DNA from: Acidobacteriota bacterium
GTDB lineage: Bacteria; Acidobacteriota; Blastocatellia; UBA7656
Direction: 5' to 3'
DNA length: 61,357 nt
Assembly: GCA_038040445.1 (NCBI GenBank)
Contig: JBBPIG010000024.1
Coordinates: forward strand, 46,900-108,256
The notes under the pieces are model-generated. The model saw nothing but the letters and a program-made list of their open reading frames with translations, did no database searches and had not been told where the DNA came from. Positions 1 through 8,445 of the stretch are shown piece by piece. Position 1 is the stretch's first letter; every line of letters begins with the position of its first letter. The position numbers and the translations under genes were made by a program.

Positions 1-90
1 CTACCTTTCCGAACAGGCGCAGCCTAAAGGCTGAACTCTGAACGCACTACCTTTCTGAACAGGCGCAGCCTAAAGGCTGAACTCTGAACG
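1..90. repeat. Two tandem copies of a ~46-bp palindromic repeat (family 1)
   Basis: Two near-identical units lie head to tail with a period of 46 bp. Each contains the words cagcctaaaggctg and gaactctgaac. The same words occur as one arm of inverted repeats at 32788-32863, 36618-36696 and 55732-55804, so this is a dispersed family. It sits just downstream of the alcohol dehydrogenase stop codon. No coding function is seen. Confidence 0.8.
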
Positions 91-115
91 TCCTGATGGA
101 GTTGTCATCCGGCGA

Positions 116-1180
116 TTACGGCTTGACCGCTACTTTAAGGACCCCATCGAGTCGCTCGCCGAAGATCCTGTATCCTTCCTCTATCTTTTCGAGTGGCACG
201 GTGTGCGTGAGCAGCGGAGTGAGATCGACTCGCCCGGCCTTGACGACCTCCATCAACCTTCGCATTCTCTCTTTGCCTCCGGGGCATAGAGTAGTCACAA
301 TCCGATGATCACCCAGCCCGGCGGCGAAAGCTTCATAGGGCATCTGCAGCTTGCCGGAGTAGACACCCAAACTCGACAACGTGCCGCCGGGTCGAAGGCT
401 GCGGAGCGCGCTCTCGAAAGTCTGCTGCGTGCCCAGCGCTTCAATCGTGACGTCGGCGCCACCTCCCGTGAGCTTCTTCACTTCGGCAACGACATCTACC
501 TCGCGATAGTCCAGCGTCACATCGGCCCCCATTCTTCGCGACATCGCACGCCGGTTTTCGTCGGCCTCGACCCCAATAATGAGAGCAGCGCCCATCAACT
601 TCGCGCCGGCGGTCGCGCACAAGCCGATGGGTCCTTGCGCGAAGACGACTACTGAATCGCCGATTCGCACGCCGCCCGATTCGGCTCCGCTGAATCCTGT
701 TGAAGCTATGTCGGCTAGAAGCACCACCTGCTCGTCAGACAGCTCATCGGGAATCTTCGCCAGGTTTGCTTGTGCGTTGGGCACGAGCAAGTACTCGGCT
801 TGCGCGCCGTTGATCGTGTTACCGAAGCGCCAGCCGCCTATGGCTTCGTAGCCGCCGCCGTGGCCGCATTGCGAGAGCTGACCGGAAAGGCAAGCACGGC
901 ACTGGCCGCACGGAGTGATTGCACCGACCAGCACGCGGTCGCCGATCTCGTAGCCCGTCACGCCTGGTCCAAGCTCTTCGATCACCCCCACGGGTTCGTG
1001 TCCAATGACGAGGCCCGGCTTGACCGGATACTCCCCACGCACGATGTGTAGGTCGGTCCCGCAGATCGTCGTCAGCGTGACTCGAATGAGCGCCTCGCCG
1101 ACTCCCGCGTGCGGTTTCTCGACTTCTTCGATGTGAAAATTGTTTGCGCCTCTAAAAACGTTGGCTCGCATCTTCTGCAT
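116..1180 (-). CDS. Zinc-dependent medium-chain alcohol dehydrogenase
   Basis: This 354-residue protein is a soluble NAD(P)-dependent MDR dehydrogenase. The catalytic zinc ligands are visible as Cys40 (ICGTDLH) and His61-Glu62 (GHEPVG). The structural zinc site is Cys91, Cys94, Cys97 and Cys105. A Rossmann-type nucleotide-binding segment (AQGPIG) follows around residue 190. The start was placed at the ATG behind a good GGAGG, 16 codons inside the longest reading frame. Substrate cannot be told; the closest families oxidise secondary or short-chain alcohols. It is transcribed away from the secreted protein at 1579 and the 398-bp gap between them holds tandem CRP/FNR-like sites. Its setting among stress genes suggests a role in fermentative or low-oxygen redox balance, which is inference. 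Confidence 0.93.
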   Translation of the reverse strand: MQKMRANVFRGANNFHIEEVEKPHAGVGEALIRVTLTTICGTDLHIVRGEYPVKPGLVIGHEPVGVIEELGPGVTGYEIGDRVLVGAITPCGQCRACLSGQLSQCGHGGGYEAIGGWRFGNTINGAQAEYLLVPNAQANLAKIPDELSDEQVVLLADIASTGFSGAESGGVRIGDSVVVFAQGPIGLCATAGAKLMGAALIIGVEADENRRAMSRRMGADVTLDYREVDVVAEVKKLTGGGADVTIEALGTQQTFESALRSLRPGGTLSSLGVYSGKLQMPYEAFAAGLGDHRIVTTLCPGGKERMRRLMEVVKAGRVDLTPLLTHTVPLEKIEEGYRIFGERLDGVLKVAVKP

Positions 1181-1468
1181 TTCTCTACCTCCAGTTCCGC
1201 GATTTCGCCGACGGTGGTGTTCAACCAAGGCGATGACGAGTTATTAGCAGGGGCAAGCCGCATACCCAATCGGGCGACTACTGTTGAGCGCACTCCTTCT
1301 TTAGGTTCGTCGCAGCGGCCGCCCCGCGCGCTCCTGAGCTTTGCGTGCTTTCACGCAAACTGATGCGAGAATTTCCGCAGAGGCGACGCCACGAGTCGCC
1401 CGGATCGGCGTGCTAGAGAATAGAGTTTTCAGCACGTGCCGGACGCGATTCTTACTACGCTGCTGCGT

Positions 1469-1533
1469 TGTGACGGCCGTCACGACGCCGCGTGACAGCG
1501 GTCATCGCAGATTGAGCCGTGAAGTCGTAAGCT
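1469..1533 (+). promoter_or_regulatory. Tandem CRP/FNR-like operators with -10 box for the 1579 gene
   Basis: The first palindrome, TGTGA-CGGCCG-TCACG, covers 1469-1484. The second, GTGA-CAGCGG-TCAT, covers 1492-1505. Their centres are 22 bp apart, about two helical turns. A possible -10 hexamer TAAGCT is at 1528-1533, with 22 bp between it and the second site. With a start site near 1540 the two operators centre at about -41.5 and -63.5, the classical class II arrangement. The site at 2348-2361 has the same geometry. The sites could also affect the divergent dehydrogenase. The rest of the 1181-1578 gap shows nothing recognisable. Confidence 0.55.
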
Positions 1534-1578
1534 GGCCACAGAGGTTTACGTGGTTGAAAGTGGAAGGAGGATACGGTC

Positions 1579-2034
1579 ATGAAACGCTTTATGTTCATAT
1601 TCTCGATACTGAGCGTGCTGGTGCTTGCGGCGTTTGCTCTAGCGTCACAGACACCTGCTCAGAAGCCGCGGACCGACAGACCAGTGCCGCCGATGCTTGA
1701 GCAGATCAAGCCGGAGATCCAAAAGGCGTCTGTGGAGTTCGCGGAGCCAGTCAAGCTGCTTGGAGTGATCCTGAAGGGCTCTTATCTGTTCATGCACGAC
1801 GAAGGCAAGATGTCGCGGGGCGAGCCTTGCACGTGGGTGTACGGCCGGGGTGAAACCGGCAGGTTCGACAAGCTTATTGTGTCGTTCCATTGCATTCCGG
1901 TGGAACGCGACGAGCCAGCGAAGCAATTCAGCGTGATCATCTCGGGAGTGATCTCGCCATTCACGTTGCCCGACGTGATTGAGTACCGATTCGCAGGAAG
2001 CACCGAGGGTCACCAGGTTCCGAAAGCCGAATGA
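1579..2034 (+). CDS. Secreted protein of unknown function
   Basis: This 151-residue protein begins with a clear Sec signal peptide: a Met-Lys-Arg start, a hydrophobic stretch to about residue 21, then an Ala-Ser-Gln cleavage region. The mature part has about 125 residues and no lipobox. It is a small mixed domain with the string GEPCTWVYGRGETG in the middle. No family is recognised and no catalytic motif stands out. A strong ribosome site (GGAGG) lies 8 nt before the ATG. It is monocistronic, preceded by two CRP/FNR-like operators, so it is probably induced under the same conditions as its neighbours. It probably acts in the periplasm. Confidence 0.8.
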   Translation: MKRFMFIFSILSVLVLAAFALASQTPAQKPRTDRPVPPMLEQIKPEIQKASVEFAEPVKLLGVILKGSYLFMHDEGKMSRGEPCTWVYGRGETGRFDKLIVSFHCIPVERDEPAKQFSVIISGVISPFTLPDVIEYRFAGSTEGHQVPKAE

Positions 2035-2347
2035 CAACGGGCGCGATTCGCTGTGGCACAAGACCCGAAATGAAAGAGACCGAGTTGCGAGTGGTTCCCT
2101 GTTCTTGACCGGCTACGCAGCGACTCACTCTTTGCCCGAGGATTCGTCCAGTATCTGTCTGTCCGCATTGCTGACCAACAAGAGTTGATCACCCACCTGG
2201 CGACCGCTAGTGGCGAAACGTCGCTTGGGACGACTTCAGAATGCCCGGTCGAGTTATCCGATCCCCATGAGCTGTCAGGAGACCAGAATGAGGTTGCCAA
2301 ATGAAAGCGCAGGGCCGGTGAGGGCGTGATGGCTGTGACTTCCTTCG

Positions 2348-2389
2348 GTGATGACCGTCATAGCTTTGCTGGCCGCCCGCTTCTATAGT
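2348..2389 (+). promoter_or_regulatory. CRP/FNR-like operator and -10 box for the Gln-rich protein gene
   Basis: The palindrome GTGA-TGACCG-TCAT (2348-2361) is followed 22 bp later by TATAGT (2384-2389), a good -10. The operator centre would be at about -41.5, exactly as before the gene at 1579. No consensus -35 is visible, as expected for an activator-dependent promoter. The remainder of the 491-bp gap 2035-2525 holds no gene I can support. Confidence 0.55.
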
Positions 2390-2525
2390 TGCACTGAGGG
2401 AGCTGCCTGAGAAGTCGGTTCACCAGACGCTCTATGAATGCTCAGTAACTTTCGCCGAACGGGATGTCCGCCCGCTCGGAGGAAAGGGCCATAACAACCA
2501 GGTAATGGCCAAGAAAGGAGTTGCT

Positions 2526-3455
2526 ATGAAAGTTATTATCCTGAACCGGATGGTTGTGGCGCTTGTAGTCAGCTCGCTTTTGTTGGTGGGAGTGAGCCTG
2601 CCGACTCGCGCGCAGCAACAACCGCCGCCAGAACAAAAACAGCAGGAAGACCAAAACAAGCAAAAGCAGAAGAAGCAGCGAAAGGCTCAGAATCAGCAAG
2701 AGCAGCAGCAGCAACAGCAGGTCAAGCAGCAGCAAAAGGCCCAGAAGCAGCAGCAACAGCAACAACAGCAGGTCAAGCAGCAGCAAAAGGCCCAGGGGCA
2801 GCAACAACAACCCCAGGTCACGCAACAGCAAAAGGCTCAGAAGCAGCAGCGCCTTTCACAGCAGCAGCAGCAAGAGCGTATCAGCCAGCAGCAACAACGG
2901 CTGGTGCAATACCGTGAACACCTGGATCAGCAGCAGCGTCTCGCACAACAGCAGTCGGCGCAGCTTCAGCAACAGAAGCGTATGGCGCAGTACCGTTTTC
3001 AGCAACAGTATTTGCAGCGCCTGCGTCAGCAGCAATTAAGTCTGCGAAACGCACGTAACTACAACTATGGCCGCGATCCGTACTTCTACACGCCTCCGAG
3101 CTATCGATACTCTCGTGGCGGCAGCTACTACGAGACGAATCAGTACGGCGCAAATTTGCTACGGCAGGCCGTGAACTACGGCTATGAGGAGGGCTTCCGT
3201 GCCGGACAGGCAGACCGGCAGGATCACTGGGGCTCCAACTATGAGGACTCTTACGCCTATCGCGACGCCAACTACGGATATACCGGCTACTACGTAGAGC
3301 GCGACGACTACAACTATTACTTCCGCGAGGGCTTCCGTCGCGGCTACGAAGATGGCTACAACAGCCGCTATCAATATGGCCGCCGCTCGAATGGCAAGTA
3401 TGTCATCCTCGGCGCCGTTTTGGGTGCAATCCTCACTTTGGAGGCGCTTCGCTAA
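2526..3455 (+). CDS. Exported glutamine-rich protein with Tyr/Gly/Asp repeats
   Basis: This 309-residue protein has an N-terminal signal sequence ending near ARAQQQ. A region of about 140 residues follows that is dominated by Gln with Lys, Arg and Ala, probably a long coiled or disordered segment. The C-terminal third is rich in Tyr, Asp, Gly and Arg. It carries two related motifs, YEEGFRAGQADR and FREGFRRGYEDGY, and ends in a short hydrophobic helix. A block of about 60 bp is tandemly duplicated in the Gln region, so length may vary between strains. The start follows AAGGAG; a Met seven codons upstream lacks a ribosome site. The function is unknown; an envelope or surface role is inferred from export and composition. 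Confidence 0.8.
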   Translation: MKVIILNRMVVALVVSSLLLVGVSLPTRAQQQPPPEQKQQEDQNKQKQKKQRKAQNQQEQQQQQQVKQQQKAQKQQQQQQQQVKQQQKAQGQQQQPQVTQQQKAQKQQRLSQQQQQERISQQQQRLVQYREHLDQQQRLAQQQSAQLQQQKRMAQYRFQQQYLQRLRQQQLSLRNARNYNYGRDPYFYTPPSYRYSRGGSYYETNQYGANLLRQAVNYGYEEGFRAGQADRQDHWGSNYEDSYAYRDANYGYTGYYVERDDYNYYFREGFRRGYEDGYNSRYQYGRRSNGKYVILGAVLGAILTLEALR

Positions 3456-3550
3456 AAACTGAGAGGATGGTGTTCTGAACGAGCGGACTGCTCTGCCTGG
3501 AGCGGGACGCTCATAAAGCTTAGAAGGCGATCTTCGAAGGAGGTGCGGTT

Positions 3551-3826
3551 ATGAGGAAGAAAGAAGAAACAAGCGCTGCCGGGACGACTACTAGTATGCT
3601 GGCAGCAGTGGAAAAGAAGAAGTCCCGCGTTGTTCCCAATCTGTTAACACACAGCCTCGCAGGTGCGAGTACCGCTCCCAATGTGATGAAGCACATCGCC
3701 GTGGGGGCGGGCTCGGCTACCGAGAGGAGTGGAAAAGGCGGCAAGAGCGGCGGCGGACTGGGCGGCCAGAAAGCCGGCGGAATCAAGGGAGGGGGCAAAC
3801 GCAAGACTCATGCGGGCAGAAAATAA
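3551..3826 (+). CDS. Small basic protein of unknown function
   Basis: This 91-residue protein is rich in Lys, Gly, Ser and Thr. Its C-terminal 35 residues are almost entirely Gly, Lys, Arg and Ser, which suggests a disordered tail that could bind nucleic acid. It has no signal peptide or membrane segment. A strong GGAGG lies 7 nt upstream of the ATG, which is the main reason to accept it. It stands alone between the Gln-rich protein and the BON protein, all on the same strand. No family is recognised. Confidence 0.65.
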   Translation: MRKKEETSAAGTTTSMLAAVEKKKSRVVPNLLTHSLAGASTAPNVMKHIAVGAGSATERSGKGGKSGGGLGGQKAGGIKGGGKRKTHAGRK

Positions 3827-3991
3827 CCGGGACTCTAGCGAGGTTCGCCTGCGTAGAGATCGAATTCCCTCAGAGCGCACGCTATCAGACCCAAGGTAGC
3901 AGCGCGTGATGCCGACACCGCGTCGCAACCGTGTGTTCCAAAGAACAAAGTCGGGGTCCCAGGCATCTCGACCGGGTTAGGAGGTTTTGTT

Positions 3992-4672
3992 ATGTCAGCA
4001 AAGATGCAAACGAAGAGTGATTCACAGATCCAACAAGACGTGCTCCGCGAGCTTAAGTGGGACACTCGAGTTGAAGAGAATGAGATCGGAGTAGCTGTGG
4101 AACACGGAGTCGTCGCTCTTACGGGCGCCCTCAGCACCTACGCCAAAAAACTCGCCGCGCAAGATGCTGCGCACCGCGTGTTCGGCGTGCTCGATGTGGC
4201 CAATGATATTCAGGTGCGCATTCCCGGCAGATTGTCTCGCAGCGACACCGAGATCGCACAGGCGTTGAGGAGTGCGCTTGAGTGGGATGTATGGGTGCCG
4301 GAGTACCGAATCAAGTCCACCGTGTCGAATGGCTGGGTGACGCTAGAGGGCGACGTCGCTTTATTGCGCGAACGCAACGACGCGGAGCGCGCGATTCGGA
4401 GGCTCACAGGTGTGCGCGGCGTCACGAACAAGATCGAGGTCACGCCCGCGAAGCTTCAGGCGGAGGACTTGCGGGAAGCGATCGAAAAAGCGCTCGAGCG
4501 AAGGGCTGCGCGCGAGGCTCGGCGCGTAAAAGTGGAAGTTCATGACGGCGGGGTGAAAGTTTCGGGGCCGGTTCGCTCATGGGCTGAGAAGCGAGCGGTT
4601 TTGGGAACTGTCAGCCACGCGCCTGGAGTGCGGGCCGTCGAGGAGCACCTGTTCGTCGATCCGTTATTCTGA
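3992..4672 (+). CDS. Protein with three BON domains
   Basis: This 226-residue protein contains three consecutive BON modules, at about residues 8-75, 80-150 and 155-222. Each has the pattern of an alpha helix, then GxVxLxG, then a helix with the VxGVxxVxNxI signature (RLTGVRGVTNKIEV in the second). BON domains bind membranes or lipid surfaces and occur in OsmY-type stress proteins. No signal peptide is present, so it is cytoplasmic or needs another export route. The third domain is the most divergent. A near-ideal ribosome site (TAGGAGG) precedes the ATG. Its place among universal stress proteins fits an osmotic or general stress role. Confidence 0.88.
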   Translation: MSAKMQTKSDSQIQQDVLRELKWDTRVEENEIGVAVEHGVVALTGALSTYAKKLAAQDAAHRVFGVLDVANDIQVRIPGRLSRSDTEIAQALRSALEWDVWVPEYRIKSTVSNGWVTLEGDVALLRERNDAERAIRRLTGVRGVTNKIEVTPAKLQAEDLREAIEKALERRAAREARRVKVEVHDGGVKVSGPVRSWAEKRAVLGTVSHAPGVRAVEEHLFVDPLF

Positions 4673-4707
4673 TGTTCCGGTGCTCGCGACATCCCGGGCG
4701 TAAGACA

Positions 4708-4763
4708 CCGCGCTCCCAGAGGAAGCAGCCTGAGACTCTGGTCTTTTCTATTTGGGAGCGCGG
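4708..4763. terminator. Long hairpin after the BON gene
   Basis: An 11-bp perfect stem is formed by 4708-4718 and 4753-4763 (arms CCGCGCTCCCA and TGGGAGCGCGG). An inner CAGAG/CTCTG stem lies inside the loop. There is no T-run after it, so it is a transcript-end or RNA-stability hairpin and not a classical terminator. It lies 35 bp past the BON stop codon. Confidence 0.4.
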
Positions 4764-4905
4764 CTGGCGCGGCGTGTTGTGCCGGGTAAATCCCGATCCC
4801 GCCTCGGGTTGATCATGCGCGAAAAGGAACCTGCATGTTTGATCTCGAAACAACATCACTTCGTCGAACCGTGGAAACGCTCGCACTCAAGAGCTAGAGG
4901 TTGCG

Positions 4906-5544
4906 ATGCTGATCAACGAGATGACGCTTCAGGAATGCCGCGACGCCCTCGCGCAGGCCAGCGTCGCAAGATTGGCCTGCGAGATGGACGGTCAGCCTTA
5001 TGCTGTTCCCGTCTATCCAATCTACGATGGCAACTGCCTTTTCGGCTTTTCCACTATGGGCTATAAGATCGATTGTATGCGCGCCAATCCGCTTGTCTGT
5101 GTGGAGATTGATGATATCAAAAGCCAGAATCAGTGGATGAGCGTTCTCGTCTTTGGCAGATACGAGGAGTTGCCGGATACGCTGGAGAACGAAGCGGCGC
5201 GCGCGCGCGCTCACGAGTGGCTACAAAAGCGCGCTATGTGGTGGGAACCTGCCTGTATAGCGGTTGCGCATCGCGCTTGTCCGAAATCGCTCACACCTAT
5301 CTTCTACCGCATCCTGATAGATCGAATGACGGGACACCGGGCCTCGCCTGATCAAGTTGAGGTTCATCCTGCTCCACCTGCCAAAACTCGAAGCTGGTTG
5401 AGCAGATTGCTAGGCCACAAGTTGATAAGGTGGAGCCAAGCCGATGATTCGCATTGCCACGCACCGGGTCGATTCGTGCACCTCAAGTGCCAGATGCGCA
5501 CTACCGGAAAGAGCGTGTTGAGGCAGGCTGACGAGCAGTCGTAA
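4906..5544 (+). CDS. PPOX-like (pyridoxamine 5'-phosphate oxidase fold) flavin-binding protein
   Basis: This 212-residue protein has an N-terminal split-barrel domain of about 150 residues typical of the NimA/PPOX class. The features seen are MTLQECRDALAQASVARLAC, PYAVPVYPIYDG, and CVEIDDIKSQNQWMSVLVFG. Such proteins bind FMN, F420 or heme and are often induced by low oxygen or nitrosative stress. The last 60 residues (after EVHPAP) form a basic low-complexity tail not usual for the family. GAGGT precedes the ATG. The stop codon is only 7 bp before the P-type ATPase start, so the two are probably co-transcribed. A second PPOX protein lies at 14194. Confidence 0.85.
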   Translation: MLINEMTLQECRDALAQASVARLACEMDGQPYAVPVYPIYDGNCLFGFSTMGYKIDCMRANPLVCVEIDDIKSQNQWMSVLVFGRYEELPDTLENEAARARAHEWLQKRAMWWEPACIAVAHRACPKSLTPIFYRILIDRMTGHRASPDQVEVHPAPPAKTRSWLSRLLGHKLIRWSQADDSHCHAPGRFVHLKCQMRTTGKSVLRQADEQS

Positions 5545-5551
5545 CCTGCGT

Positions 5552-8281
5552 TTGAGTAATCTACTCATCAAGCCTCAGTTTCTAGAGCCAGGATCTGAAC
5601 GAGTGCCGCACGCGCTAAACGCGGCAACGGTCGCGCGCTTGCTCGGTGTCGATCCATCTCACGGCCTCAATACCTCCGAAGCTGATGAGCGCCGCAAGCG
5701 TTTCGGCGCAAATGCAATTCAAACCATCCGCCCGCGCTCGCCTTGGCGCATTCTGCTGGAACAGTTCGCAAGTTTGATCGTCGCGCTGCTCGCGGTCGCA
5801 GCCTCAATCGCGTGGGCCACTGGCGACGTGATTGAAGCGGTCGCCATCATCGTTGTGCTTGTAATAAACGCGCTGATCGGTTTTGCGACCGAGTGGCAAG
5901 CCGGACGCGCTCTCGACGCGCTTCGTCGTCAGGCCCGCACGACGGCGCGCGTGCGGCGTAACGGGCAGCAGACGAACGTGGATGCGGCAGACCTCGTCCC
6001 AGGCGACGTCGTCATCCTCAACGCCGGTGATCGCGTTCCAGCAGACTCGCGCTTGATCAGAGCTGGGAGCCTGCATGCCGAAGAGTCCGCGCTGACGGGC
6101 GAAAGCACTACCGTCGAAAAATCCTCGGAGCCAGCCGAGGCGAATGCGTTGCTGGCCGAACGCCATTCGATGGTGTACCTCGGCACGACCATCGCAGCCG
6201 GCCATGGAGTAGCCGTAGTCACCGCGACTGGCGCGAACACTGAGCTTGGACGCATCGGCAAGCTCGTCGCCGACGCCCCCGACGAGTCGACGCCGCTCGA
6301 AGCGCGGCTTGCGCACCTCGGTCACCGTCTTGTCTACGCTGTGCTCGTGATCGCGGCCGTGGTTATGGTGACCGGATGGCTTCGCGGAGATGGTTTGTGG
6401 TTGATGGCCCAGGTAGCCATCAGCCTCGCGGTCGCGGCGGTGCCCGAAGGCTTGCCCACAGTGACCACACTGATTCTTGCGCTCGGTGTGTTGAGGATGG
6501 CGCGGCAGAACGCAATAGTCAGAAGGCTTCCGGCGGTTGAGACTCTCGGCAGCACTTCGATCATATGCACTGACAAAACAGGCACGCTCACACAAAACCG
6601 AATGACCGTGCGCGAGTATCAACTGGCCGACGGGAGATCTGTATCGCCGGTTGATCCGCGGTCCTCTCTTGAAAAAGACGAATTGCCTGGCCGGGCTGTT
6701 CGCGCGAGCGTGCTTTGCAATGAAGCAGCATTGACGGCGCCATCAGCCGAGGGCTTGCGAGCCCTCGGTGATCCCACTGAAACAGCCTTGCTCCTGGCAG
6801 CCGAGGAAATGAGCATCGACGTTTCTCGCCTCCGATCCGAGTATCCGAAGATCATCGAAGTCCCGTTTGACGCTTCCACCAAACGAATGATCACGGTTCA
6901 TCGAGGCAAGACGGGAACTTATCTTGCAGCGCTGAAGGGCGCTCCCTCGGTCGTCCTGGATGCCTGTGCGAACTATTTGGATGCCAGCTCGAGCACACGC
7001 CCGCTCGACGACGAAGCTCGCGCCCGATTCCTTTTGGCTAACGAGGAAATGGCTGACCGCGCTTTGCGCGTGCTGGGCCTTGCGGAGAAAAGACTGGCTG
7101 GAGCCGGTGAACAAGTGGCTCTAGGGACAATCTCTAATCTGGAATCGAATGCTGAGATACAGGCCGGTTACACGTTCCTGGGTTTCGTGGGGATGATAGA
7201 CCCGCCGCGGCCCGAGGTGCCAGAAGCAATCGAGCATGCGCGCGCGGCAGGCATCCGAGTTGTGATGCTAACCGGCGATCAGATGAACACGGCTCGCGCC
7301 ATCGCTCGCGAGCTGCGATTGAACGGCGATCAGGAAGCAGAGGCGTTGCACGCACGTGACCTCGAGGGCTTAAGCCATGACCGGCTCGCGGAACTTGCTC
7401 GCACGGCGAATGTGTTTGCTCGCGTCTCTCCCGAAGATAAGCTTCGCATCGTCGAAGCCCTGGTGCAGTGTGGCGAGGTGGTGGCTGTCACAGGAGACGG
7501 GGTCAACGACGCGCCCGCTCTCAAGCGCGCAAGTATCGGAGTGGCGATGGGCGAGCGCGGAACAGAAGCCGCCAAGGAAGCCGCCGACATTGTGCTGACC
7601 GACGACAATTTCGCTACCATCCTGAAGGCGGTCGAAGGCGGACGGGTTATCTACGCGAACATCATGAAGTTCGTTCATATGATGTTCTCGCACAATCTGG
7701 CCGAAGTATTGGTGATCTTTCTGAGCATAGCGGCGGGTTGGCCGCTTCCGCTTCTGCCGCTTCAGATACTCTGGATGAACCTTGTCACGGATGTGTTCCC
7801 GGCGATCGCGCTCGCGCTGGAACCGGCAGCGCCGGGCGTTATGCTGCGTCCTCCACGATCGCCCAAATCTTCACTGCTATCCCGAGATCTACTGGTGCTA
7901 ATCGGTTGGCAGGCCATGCTTCTGGCCGCAATCGTGCTCTTGATCTACGCCTGGGCGCTCGGTGTCTACGGCGAGGGCGCTCATGCGCGGACGGTGACAC
8001 TCGTGGCAATCGTCGGTGTGCAGCTCGGACACATGTTCAATTGCCGTTCGCGCACGCGCACCGCCTTTGAGGGACTCTTCCGCAATCCCTTCATCTGGAT
8101 CGCTGCTGCGATCGTGATAGCGCTGCAACTGACGGCGGTTTACCTGACGCCGCTTTCACGCGTGCTCAACACCACACGGCTTACTAGTTTGGACTGGCTT
8201 ATGGCTGCCGGCGCAGTCGTCGCTCCGATCGCTCTCGTAGAAGCCACAAAACTATTCTCTCGTTGGAAGCGGCGCGGATGA
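5552..8281 (+). CDS. P2-type cation-transporting ATPase (Ca2+-ATPase-like)
   Basis: This 909-residue inner-membrane ion pump has all P-type ATPase landmarks. The actuator TGES is at 182-185, and PEGLP lies in transmembrane helix 4. The phosphorylated Asp is D341 in DKTGTLTQN, with KGAP in the nucleotide domain and TGDGVNDAPALK from residue 647. NLVTD in helix 6 is the second ion-binding motif of Ca2+ pumps. An N-terminal cation-ATPase domain and about ten membrane helices are present. PEGLP with NLVTD favours calcium or another divalent or monovalent P2A/P2D substrate over heavy metals. The start is uncertain: the frame opens with TTG at 5552, and a GTG 17 codons later also fits the family. 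It is likely in an operon with the PPOX gene. Confidence 0.93.
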   Translation: MSNLLIKPQFLEPGSERVPHALNAATVARLLGVDPSHGLNTSEADERRKRFGANAIQTIRPRSPWRILLEQFASLIVALLAVAASIAWATGDVIEAVAIIVVLVINALIGFATEWQAGRALDALRRQARTTARVRRNGQQTNVDAADLVPGDVVILNAGDRVPADSRLIRAGSLHAEESALTGESTTVEKSSEPAEANALLAERHSMVYLGTTIAAGHGVAVVTATGANTELGRIGKLVADAPDESTPLEARLAHLGHRLVYAVLVIAAVVMVTGWLRGDGLWLMAQVAISLAVAAVPEGLPTVTTLILALGVLRMARQNAIVRRLPAVETLGSTSIICTDKTGTLTQNRMTVREYQLADGRSVSPVDPRSSLEKDELPGRAVRASVLCNEAALTAPSAEGLRALGDPTETALLLAAEEMSIDVSRLRSEYPKIIEVPFDASTKRMITVHRGKTGTYLAALKGAPSVVLDACANYLDASSSTRPLDDEARARFLLANEEMADRALRVLGLAEKRLAGAGEQVALGTISNLESNAEIQAGYTFLGFVGMIDPPRPEVPEAIEHARAAGIRVVMLTGDQMNTARAIARELRLNGDQEAEALHARDLEGLSHDRLAELARTANVFARVSPEDKLRIVEALVQCGEVVAVTGDGVNDAPALKRASIGVAMGERGTEAAKEAADIVLTDDNFATILKAVEGGRVIYANIMKFVHMMFSHNLAEVLVIFLSIAAGWPLPLLPLQILWMNLVTDVFPAIALALEPAAPGVMLRPPRSPKSSLLSRDLLVLIGWQAMLLAAIVLLIYAWALGVYGEGAHARTVTLVAIVGVQLGHMFNCRSRTRTAFEGLFRNPFIWIAAAIVIALQLTAVYLTPLSRVLNTTRLTSLDWLMAAGAVVAPIALVEATKLFSRWKRRG

Positions 8282-8445
8282 CTATCTCTGGATCGGATTA
8301 AACCATGTCGCTCCGCATCCCCCCCAACTTCACGAGGTGGGTACGCTCAAGACTCTGACGGACACCCGGCAGGCGGTTTGCGATGCGATCTGGTAACGGG
8401 TAGCGTGTCTTCGGTCCTTTGAAACGAAGAAAGGTTATTACGAAC

